This document shows, piece after piece, positions 57,591 through 64,000 of a stretch of 64,000 nt of DNA; positions within the stretch are counted from its first letter, which is position 1; every line of letters begins with the position of its first letter. Made by a program: the position numbers and the translations under genes. The stretch spans positions 2,666,001 through 2,730,000 of the forward strand of contig NZ_CP054698.1 in the NCBI RefSeq assembly GCF_014023275.1, read 5' to 3'. The notes under the pieces are model-generated. The model was not told where the DNA came from and made no database searches. It saw nothing but the letters and a program-made list of their open reading frames with translations. The DNA comes from Nostoc edaphicum CCNP1411 (GTDB taxonomy: Bacteria; Cyanobacteriota; Cyanobacteriia; Cyanobacteriales; Nostocaceae).

Positions 57591-57825
57591 GTGTGACTAC
57601 ACTAGATCCATGAGTTAGACAAGACTTCTGATCAGAACCTAATCATTCTGTAATCTATGCACGATATCTAGATTTACTGTCCAACATTAGGTCAAGTTGA
57701 TCTGAATATTGGACAATATTTTTTTGTTTCTTAGCTAATTTTAATGAGTTTATCAGGGCTAATTCAGAGCGATCGCTAATTATAGTCATTCATGTAGGGA
57801 ATTCCGTACTGGAGTTGATTGGCCA

Positions 57826-58350
57826 GTGAACCGGAAAATAGAAAATAATAGATATATGGACAAACGGTATTTTTTACAAGCTAGTGCAGTAATAGTCGGC
57901 ACAGGATTGTTATCAAGATATATCAAATGGGGGCCAGAAGAGATGACAACTTCTAAGAGTGGATTTGAAATCACCAAACCTGAAGAAGAGTGGCGGACGA
58001 TTTTAACGCCAGAACAGTTTCGTGTATTGCGTAAACATGGGACTGAACGCGCTCACACCAGTCCATTGGATAAGGAATACGACAATGGGACTTATTATTG
58101 TGCTGCGTGTGAACAACCACTGTTTACATCTGATACCAAATTTAATAGTGGTACTGGCTGGCCCAGCTTTTTTAACCCGATTGAAGGTGCGATCGCTACT
58201 ACTGTAGATAGGTCATTGTTTACGACCAGAACTGAAGTGCATTGTAGTCGTTGTGGTGGTCATCTGGGCCATGTTTTTGATGATGGCCCTGCACCCACTG
58301 GTAAGCGCTACTGTATGAACGGTGTTTCGCTGAAATTTACTCCTGCTTAA
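57826..58350 (+). CDS. msrB: Peptide-methionine (R)-S-oxide reductase MsrB with N-terminal hydrophobic extension
   Basis: 174 residues. Catalytic R-Y-C-M-N-G near the C-terminus, Zn-binding C-A-A-C and C-S-R-C pairs, and the GTGWPSFF motif. The first about 30 residues carry a hydrophobic stretch (FLQASAVIVGTGLLS), a possible signal or anchor that would place the enzyme outside the cytoplasm. The GTG at 57826 has GGAG 11 nt upstream; an ATG at 57856 (without RBS) is the alternative start. It reduces methionine-R-sulfoxide in proteins. Confidence 0.93.
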   Translation: MNRKIENNRYMDKRYFLQASAVIVGTGLLSRYIKWGPEEMTTSKSGFEITKPEEEWRTILTPEQFRVLRKHGTERAHTSPLDKEYDNGTYYCAACEQPLFTSDTKFNSGTGWPSFFNPIEGAIATTVDRSLFTTRTEVHCSRCGGHLGHVFDDGPAPTGKRYCMNGVSLKFTPA

Positions 58351-58405
58351 TAAGTTGTGTAGGTGTAGTCTCTCGTAGACATCACACCTACTAACCTAAA
58401 TTGTC

Positions 58406-58495
58406 CTATTTGTTTGTGTCTGGTTTCTCCTTTTTGTCTTTGGGATCTTTTTTAGGTTTTTTAACTTCTTTATTACTTTTTCTTTCCTTCGACAT
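58406..58495 (-). CDS. Very small Lys-rich conserved peptide (29 residues)
   Basis: ATG start with GGAG 6-9 nt upstream. It begins M-S-K-E-R-K-S-N-K-E-V-K-K-P-K-K and ends in D-T-N-K. Peptides of the form 'MSKERKxNKExKKPK' are, as I recall, annotated in many bacteria. Below normal gene-finder length, so easy to miss. Function unknown. Confidence 0.65.
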   Translation of the reverse strand: MSKERKSNKEVKKPKKDPKDKKEKPDTNK

Positions 58496-58686
58496 CAGTG
58501 TTCTCCAAATAGGTTAATCAGTGAAAGCTTCCACATTCTGCCGTTATGGAATCAGGAGGTGGCTTACCTGATATTCTTTTAAGGCAAAAAAGAAAGTATC
58601 AGATATAAATGCTACTAACTACCATCATACGGTGTTGTTTGATTTTCTTCTGAAAGCCTTTGCATCTATTTCAACCACAATTTACT

Positions 58687-58720
58687 AGTGGGGGCGCACA
58701 GCTAGCTATGCGCCCCCACT
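58687..58720 (-). terminator. GC-rich hairpin downstream of the DoxX gene
   Basis: AGTGGGGGCGCA pairs perfectly with TGCGCCCCCACT around CAGCTAGCTA. TTTACTAG flanks both sides (58681-58688 and 58723-58730). No T-run, so it may act as a bidirectional stem or be a tiny inserted element rather than a classical terminator. Confidence 0.5.
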
Positions 58721-58737
58721 GATTTACTAGTATTTAT

Positions 58738-59289
58738 TTATCTGAAATTACTATGATTGGGTAAACGATTCTGTCGCCGATATTTTACCCAAAAATTATT
58801 TTTAAAGAAGTTGACCCTACCTTGTTCACGATCCGCTCCTGAGTCTGCAAGGTTTTGTTTCTTTTTTCTCCAGTGATCGAGGGAGTAAATATTAAAGCTG
58901 CTACCTGCAAGCAAAATAAACAGCACAATCCCGTAAGAAAGCATGGAAGTAGCTGCACCCCAGTTTTGTATCGATGTCACTCCCAACTTCAGAATGATCA
59001 TCAAGGCAAAGGTGACAATTAAAGCGCTTCTAGTTGCTAACCCAAGTGTGATTAACACGCCCACAATTAACTCTACAGGGGGCACTAGGTAAGAATTGAT
59101 TCTCACCAGAAATTCTGGAAAATAAGAAGTTGCTAGTTCTTTGACAGTATCTTCAGCGAATCCAGGGATGTTAAAAATGCGAGTGAATCCGTGATTAAAA
59201 TAATTGACACCAATGAGAACTCGCAGCAACAAATAGGCGATCGCAACATCCTTTGATTTGAGACTAATGTAGTTTCTATTTTCATTCAT
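58738..59289 (-). CDS. DoxX family membrane protein
   Basis: 183 residues from the ATG chosen here (MNENRNYISLKSKDVAIAYLLLRVL). About four hydrophobic helices; the DoxX motif region Y-F-N-H-G-F-T-R-I near 35 and PPVELIVGVLITLGL near 85. The open frame extends upstream to 59436, but that part overlaps the preceding gene and is probably untranslated. The long C-terminal tail is basic. It follows the type II NADH dehydrogenase-like gene; DoxX proteins are often linked to quinone or sulfur redox. Confidence 0.85.
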   Translation of the reverse strand: MNENRNYISLKSKDVAIAYLLLRVLIGVNYFNHGFTRIFNIPGFAEDTVKELATSYFPEFLVRINSYLVPPVELIVGVLITLGLATRSALIVTFALMIILKLGVTSIQNWGAATSMLSYGIVLFILLAGSSFNIYSLDHWRKKKQNLADSGADREQGRVNFFKNNFWVKYRRQNRLPNHSNFR

Positions 59290-59369
59290 TGCCTGAACTC
59301 CAACTATGGTACGCCGACTGTAATTGATTTCAATTGCAGAAATTGGGAAGCACTTAGGGGTTTTGAGAA

Positions 59370-60632
59370 CTAACGTTCTTTCATAGACAGAATTAAGCGA
59401 ACTGAGCGATCGCTGAATAGGTAAGTGTGCAGCCAAGTAAGTAATACTAGCAAACGACTACGATAGCCAGGAAGATATACTAAATGAACTCCTAGCCACA
59501 TCAGCCAAGCCAAGCATCCTGTAAAGGCAAATGCACCAATTTTTCCCACACCTGAATAACAGCCAATAATTGCTAATCTTCCCTTGTTGAAATAGCTAAA
59601 ATCCTCTGGTGATTTACCTTGAAATTGCCGTTGAATATTTCGAGCTACAGCAACACCCTGCTGAAGTGCCTCTGGTGCAACCCCAGTTAATGGTTTACCG
59701 TTCTGTTCCATATATGCCAGATCCCCAATGGCATATATATTGGGTTGCTCTAGCAATTGTAGGGTGGGATGGACAAGTAACTTTCCCTTCTTTGCTGAAG
59801 ATACTTCCTCAGATGTTGTCGGATAATTCGCCTCTAACCCCGCAGTCCAAATGACGGTTGCAGTTGGAATTACCTCATCGTTTTGCAGATGTAAAGATTC
59901 AAAAGTCACTCTAGTCACTTTTGTTTGCAGATAAACTTCCACTCCTAGCTGATGTAATCGTTTGTAGGTGTAAGCTCCCAACTTCTTTGGCAAATCGGCC
60001 AATAAGCGATCGCCAGATTGGACGAGAATCAACCTCACTTGCTTTAAAAGTGTCGGATAATCTCGACGCAAGTGGCCTCGAAGCATTTCAATGAAAGCAC
60101 CTGCAACCTCAACACCCGTCGCCCCACCACCGACGATGGTAAATGTCAGCAGTTGTTGGCGTCGTGATGAATCAGATTCCTGGATTGCTCCCTCAAAACA
60201 AGAGAAAATTTGATTTCGGATTGCTATTGCTTCTTCTAATGTTCTCATTGAGAAAGCATATTCTAAAGCTCCAGGAACTCCTAAAAACTGGGTTTGGCTT
60301 CCAGTTGCAAGTACAAGAAAGTCATAGGTGATTGAACAACTATCTGTTTCAACAGTTTGCCCTGAAAAATCAATTTGCTCAACCTCAGCCATCAAAAACT
60401 GAACCTTAGACTTATTTCGCAGGAAAGAGAATCGCCGTAATATCGTGCGGATAGGGTAAGCAATGTACTCAGGTTCCAATTGACCTGTGGCAACCTGATA
60501 CAACAACGGTACAAAGGTGTGATAGTTGTTGCGATCGATTAATAATACATCTGCACCAGAATCAGCTAAAGATTGGGCAGTTTGCAACCCACCGAATCCA
60601 GCGCCAACAATGACAACGCGGCGACTGTTCAT
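59370..60632 (-). CDS. Type II NADH dehydrogenase-like flavoprotein (NDH-2)
   Basis: 420 residues. N-terminal FAD site I-V-G-A-G-F-G-G-L-Q-T near 8-18, YHTFVPLLYQVATG (quinone/active-site region) near 43, second dinucleotide fold I-V-G-G-G-A-T-G-V-E near 166, TATVIWTAGLEAN and AIGDLAYME near 305, and hydrophobic C-terminal helices (FAFTGCLAWLMWLGVHLVYLPG) that anchor it to the membrane. It should oxidise NAD(P)H and reduce plastoquinone. ATG start. Confidence 0.93.
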   Translation of the reverse strand: MNSRRVVIVGAGFGGLQTAQSLADSGADVLLIDRNNYHTFVPLLYQVATGQLEPEYIAYPIRTILRRFSFLRNKSKVQFLMAEVEQIDFSGQTVETDSCSITYDFLVLATGSQTQFLGVPGALEYAFSMRTLEEAIAIRNQIFSCFEGAIQESDSSRRQQLLTFTIVGGGATGVEVAGAFIEMLRGHLRRDYPTLLKQVRLILVQSGDRLLADLPKKLGAYTYKRLHQLGVEVYLQTKVTRVTFESLHLQNDEVIPTATVIWTAGLEANYPTTSEEVSSAKKGKLLVHPTLQLLEQPNIYAIGDLAYMEQNGKPLTGVAPEALQQGVAVARNIQRQFQGKSPEDFSYFNKGRLAIIGCYSGVGKIGAFAFTGCLAWLMWLGVHLVYLPGYRSRLLVLLTWLHTYLFSDRSVRLILSMKER

Positions 60633-60740
60633 CCTTCCCCTCTTGATTTAGCTAGTCGGTCAAGTTATTAACTGTCAATATATTGATAACAAATTATCGA
60701 TAGTGTCATCAGACTTCAGTATTAATAGCAAAATTACTTA

Positions 60741-60863
60741 GGGACTTCCAGATAAAAAAATATCCAATTAACTCCTGTGGGGTAGGCATCTTGCCCGCCA
60801 TATAAACTGGGCAGGCAAGATGCCCATCCCACAATATTGGATAATTTATTTCTTGGAGTTCCC
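60741..60863. mobile_element. 123-bp palindromic MITE
   Basis: GGGACTTCCAGATAAAAAAA and TTTATTTCTTGGAGTTCCC are terminal inverted repeats with mismatches. The centre carries GGCATCTTGCCCGCC/GGCAGGCAAGATGCCC. TTA is repeated outside both ends (60738-60740 and 60864-60866). The left end also occurs at 46482. Confidence 0.75.
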
Positions 60864-60968
60864 TTAGAATCACAATCAAAGCAGCACTTATATAAAGAAT
60901 TGGAAGAGTTTAGGCAATAACCTGCAAGAACTCCCCCAATATTCAAACAGACGATCGCCCTTACCCAT

Positions 60969-61568
60969 TTACAGCGTTGCTACAAGATCCTGCAAGCGAT
61001 CGCGTCCATCGCGGAAAACTGGCCAACCATCGCCCACCAGCACTGCTTCTACCCGACTCAGTTGAGCTAACCTCTGCACAGAAGCAACAGCCTCTTCTCG
61101 ATTCAGAAGTTTGTCATCTGGTAAAATCGTCAAGCTCCCTGCTTTGCGTGCCCGGACTAAATCCCCTGTAATTAAAGTTGTCTCCTCCAGTAACAGAGCC
61201 AATTCACCGGGAGTTTTAGAACCGTGGAGTTCAATCACCTCCAGTCCTGGGACAAATTCTTCACCATCAGACAGCCAGCGATCGCAATGTATGGGAAAAG
61301 TGTCTTTTTCTGCCAGAGGGCCGGCTATTTTAGCGTATGTTTGATCGGCAATTTCTTTACTTGCCCTGATATGCTCAGAATTTGTCAGCACAATCCAAAC
61401 CACACCACCGAGGGATTTCAGATGATTCCAATCATGGTTTGATAGGGCTACTGGGTCAATCAAGATGTTGCCATCTGGGCGAATCCAGGCAATCCCATTG
61501 AAATCAATATTTCTTGCCGGATTGAAATTAGACCAGCTATAGAGATCGGGACGGTGCAAAGATTTCAT
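60969..61568 (-). CDS. Metallo-beta-lactamase-fold protein lacking the metal-binding HxHxDH motif
   Basis: 199 residues. Fold features: GIAWIRPDGNILIDPVALS, VVWIVLTNSEHIRAS where a metallo-beta-lactamase would have THxHxDH, GLEVIELHGSKTPGELALLL, ETTLITGDLV and VEAVLVGDGWPVF. Only one or two ligand-type residues remain (H-G, D), so catalysis as a metallohydrolase is unlikely. ATG start. It stands alone between an MITE and a divergent aminotransferase. Confidence 0.8.
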   Translation of the reverse strand: MKSLHRPDLYSWSNFNPARNIDFNGIAWIRPDGNILIDPVALSNHDWNHLKSLGGVVWIVLTNSEHIRASKEIADQTYAKIAGPLAEKDTFPIHCDRWLSDGEEFVPGLEVIELHGSKTPGELALLLEETTLITGDLVRARKAGSLTILPDDKLLNREEAVASVQRLAQLSRVEAVLVGDGWPVFRDGRDRLQDLVATL

Positions 61569-61748
61569 GATGATTCTGGATCAGTACTTTAATAATTGAC
61601 TATTAATCTCAATAATTCAGTATATAGATAATAAGGTTATATTCCCTCTGGATCTGGAATTTGAGTATACTACGATAAATCTATCGATATTATGGATTCT
61701 ATCGGGTTTACAGAAATTTCCGCATAACTGCAATAGGGAGGTATAGGG

Positions 61749-62939
61749 GTGAGTGAGATTGTGCGCCAAAAAATATCAGCGAAGGCAGAAGAGTTTACAG
61801 AGTCTGTGATTCGAGAAATGACGCGGGTGGCACTGCAATATGATGCAGTGAATTTGGCGCAGGGATTCCCCGATTTTCCCTGTCCCTTGGAGTTGAAACA
61901 GGCAGCTTATGAGGCAATAGAGGCAGATATTAATCAGTATGCCATTACTTGGGGCGATCGCCCCTTTCGTCATGCGATCGCCAAAAAAGTCCGCTGGTAT
62001 CTTGGCTTAGATATCGATCCCGAAACCCAAATTACTGTTACCTGTGGTTCCACAGAAGCAATGGCATCTGTGATGCTAGCAACAGTTAATCCCGGTGACG
62101 AAGTAATTGTATTTGAGCCGTATTACGAAAATTATGGCCCCGATGCGATTTTAGCTGGTGCTATACCCCGCTACGTGACACTGCATCCCCCTCATTGGAC
62201 ATTTGATGAAGCACAGTTGCGTCAAGCTTTCAATGCCAATACCAAAGCTATTATTATCAACACACCCCACAATCCCACAGGTAAAGTCTTCACCCGTGAA
62301 GAACTCACCCTAATTGCTGAACTTTGTCAAAAGTGGGATGTGTTAGCGTTCACTGATGAAATCTACGAACATATTCTCTATGACGGCACTCAACATATTG
62401 CCCTAGCAACCCTTCCCGGAATGGAAGAACGCACCGTTACTATTAACGGTTTATCCAAAACTTATAGCGTCACCGGATGGCGAGTCGGCTACATTTTGGC
62501 AAACCCAGAATTGACAGGAGCGATTCGCAAAGTCCATGATTTTCTCACCGTTGGCGCACCTGCACCATTACAACGAGCCGGAGTTGCCGCCATGCAACTG
62601 CCACCATCCTATTATGAAGAACTAGCCAAACTTTATCAGCAGAAACGAGATAGCATTTTACAAATTCTAGATCAAGTTGGCATTCCCTATTTCGTTCCCA
62701 AGGGAGCCTATTATGTTCTGGCAGATATTTCCAAATTTGGCTACAAAACAGATGTTGAATTCACTTACCATCTAATTAAAAATATTGGTGTGGCGGTAGT
62801 TCCTAGTTCCAGCTTTTTCAGCGAACCAGAAAAAGGACATTCATTGATCAGATTTTGTTTTAGCAAAAGACCTGAGACATTAAAAATAGCTAGCGATCGC
62901 TTACTCAAGCTGCAATCAAATCTACAACCAACATCTTAA
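61749..62939 (+). CDS. PLP-dependent aminotransferase, class I/II
   Basis: 396 residues. N-LAQGFPDFPCP (substrate loop), TVTCGSTEAMASV, NTPHNPTGKVFTREEL, TDEIYEHILYDG and the PLP lysine in T-I-N-G-L-S-K-T-Y-S-V-T-G-W-R-V-G-Y near 236-253; RFCFSK carries the carboxylate-binding Arg. Likely a methionine/aromatic or kynurenine-type aminotransferase; specificity cannot be told. The GTG start has GGGAGG seven bases upstream. Confidence 0.9.
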   Translation: MSEIVRQKISAKAEEFTESVIREMTRVALQYDAVNLAQGFPDFPCPLELKQAAYEAIEADINQYAITWGDRPFRHAIAKKVRWYLGLDIDPETQITVTCGSTEAMASVMLATVNPGDEVIVFEPYYENYGPDAILAGAIPRYVTLHPPHWTFDEAQLRQAFNANTKAIIINTPHNPTGKVFTREELTLIAELCQKWDVLAFTDEIYEHILYDGTQHIALATLPGMEERTVTINGLSKTYSVTGWRVGYILANPELTGAIRKVHDFLTVGAPAPLQRAGVAAMQLPPSYYEELAKLYQQKRDSILQILDQVGIPYFVPKGAYYVLADISKFGYKTDVEFTYHLIKNIGVAVVPSSSFFSEPEKGHSLIRFCFSKRPETLKIASDRLLKLQSNLQPTS

Positions 62940-63023
62940 CATTCATTTATTCTCTTATCTTCCCAAATAGTAGAAAGCGAAGATAAAAAATCAATGATTT
63001 TAAAAATAATTTAGGACTGCTAT

Positions 63024-64000
63024 ATGGCTACTTACGAAAACATTTTACAAGCAATTGGTAGAACTCCATTAGTCAGACTAAACAAAATTACTGAAGACAT
63101 TCACTCAAGTATTTATGCCAAAGTAGAATATCTCAATCCTGGCGGGAGTACCAAAGATAGAATTGCTCTTACCATGATTGAAGCCGCCGAAAAAACAGGA
63201 CAACTGCAACCCGGCGGCACGATTATTGAAGCTACCGCAGGTAATACTGGTGTGGGACTGGCATTAATTGCAGCAGTAAAAAAGTATCGCTGTATTTTCG
63301 TCATGCCTGATAAAATGAGCCAGGATAAAATCAACCTACTCAAAGCTTATGGTGCAGAAGTAGTTGTTACTCCCACATCTGTACCGCCTGACTCGCCAGA
63401 AAGTTATAACGGTGTGGCGGAAAGACTCGCCAAAGAAATACCAGGAGCCTATAGACCAAATCAATTTGAAAACCCGAATAATCCTTTAGCACATTACTTA
63501 ACTACAGGCCCAGAAATCTGGTCAGATAGTAATGGTAAAATTGATGTTTTTGTTGCAGGTATGGGCACAGGTGGTACAATTTCAGGAGTTGCTAAATATC
63601 TGAAAGAGCAAAATCCAAATATAGTAATTGTTGGTGCAGATCCAGAGGGTTCAATTCTTTCTGGTGACACCCCAAAATCTTACAAAGTTGAGGGAATTGG
63701 TGAAGACTTTATTCCCAAAACATTTAATCGTCAATTAGTTGATGAAATGGTTCGGGTTAGCGATAAAGAATCTTTTAATATGGCTCGTCGTTTAGCACGA
63801 GAAGAAGGTTTATTGGTAGGAGGTTCTTGTGGTACAGCAGTAGCCGCAGCGCTCAAGTATGCAGCCAGATTAACAGAGCCGAAGTATATTGTAGCCCTAT
63901 TACCAGATACGGGAAGAAACTACATTAATAAAATCTACTCCGATGCCTGGATGCAGGAAAATGGTTTTTGGGAAGGTACAACAGTAAAAAGTATCAAAAT
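63024..64000 (+). CDS. Cystathionine beta-synthase/cysteine synthase family enzyme, 3' partial
   Basis: The first 325 codons are in the window and the frame runs off the right edge. Seen: AIGRTPLVRLNKI, the PLP lysine in N-P-G-G-S-T-K-D-R near 40-48, E-A-T-A-G-N-T-G (substrate loop), GTGGTISG (PLP phosphate) and V-G-G-S-C-G-T-A near 275, then LLPDTGRNYINKIYSDAWM. The GGSTKDRIALTMIEAAE form and the NYINKIYSDAWM end favour cystathionine beta-synthase; CBS domains may follow outside the window. ATG with AGGA upstream. It follows the aminotransferase by 84 bp, possibly an operon. Confidence 0.92.
   Translation, partial: MATYENILQAIGRTPLVRLNKITEDIHSSIYAKVEYLNPGGSTKDRIALTMIEAAEKTGQLQPGGTIIEATAGNTGVGLALIAAVKKYRCIFVMPDKMSQDKINLLKAYGAEVVVTPTSVPPDSPESYNGVAERLAKEIPGAYRPNQFENPNNPLAHYLTTGPEIWSDSNGKIDVFVAGMGTGGTISGVAKYLKEQNPNIVIVGADPEGSILSGDTPKSYKVEGIGEDFIPKTFNRQLVDEMVRVSDKESFNMARRLAREEGLLVGGSCGTAVAAALKYAARLTEPKYIVALLPDTGRNYINKIYSDAWMQENGFWEGTTVKSIK

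Overview
The window comes from a filamentous, probably heterocyst-forming cyanobacterium of the Nostoc/Anabaena group. This is inferred from frequent HIP1 octamers (GCGATCGC), heptameric short tandem repeats between genes, many dispersed palindromic elements, a cyanobacterial-type glutamate-cysteine ligase, WD40/STAND proteins, an IS701-like element and a group II intron. It is chromosomal housekeeping and accessory sequence. There is no rRNA or CRISPR, and one tRNA.

Layout. 1-9.1 kb: a TVP38/DedA-type membrane protein (cut by the left edge), a mercuric-reductase-like flavoprotein, a large secreted-type PA14/Calx-beta/sugar-dehydrogenase protein and the Mg2+ transporter MgtE. 9.2-13.5 kb: a small conserved protein, a short-chain dehydrogenase, a PGM1-like ATP-grasp ligase, then an IS66 remnant running into a truncated tyrosine integrase beside a tRNA-Met(CAT). 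13.9-21.1 kb: LysM/M23 peptidase, TrmL, GshA and a PLD-like protein. 21.2-27.0 kb: a BASS transporter and a four-gene set that looks like a reduced chaperone-usher pilus system (two pilin-like subunits, a PapD-like chaperone, an usher-like outer-membrane protein). 27.2-38.8 kb: a giant SF1 helicase with an IF2-N-like N-terminus, a membrane protein, a histone-deacetylase-family enzyme, AhcY, an MscS channel, a small hypothetical, an antitoxin remnant and a HAD hydrolase.

39.2-50.8 kb is the accessory hot spot. A 1652-residue STAND/WD40 protein lies downstream of a P-loop ATPase gene that is split by a 185-bp miniature element. The element's ends match those of a decayed IS701-like element less than 1 kb away. 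A group II intron with a frameshifted reverse transcriptase follows directly, and a long inverted repeat brackets this block. 50.8-64 kb returns to metabolism: GlcE/GlcF, SsuD/SsuE, MgtC with a short upstream ORF, MsrB, a DoxX protein, a type II NADH dehydrogenase-like protein, a degenerate metallo-beta-lactamase-fold protein, a PLP aminotransferase and a cystathionine beta-synthase-like enzyme (cut by the right edge).

Themes. Sulfur and one-carbon/redox functions recur (GshA, AhcY, SsuDE, MsrB, aminotransferase, CBS-like). Both MgtE and MgtC are present. Intergenic space is dominated by nested miniature elements. The observations I value most are the reconstructable MITE insertion in the ATPase gene, its link to the IS701-like ends, the chaperone-usher-like operon, and the IF2-N/helicase fusion.
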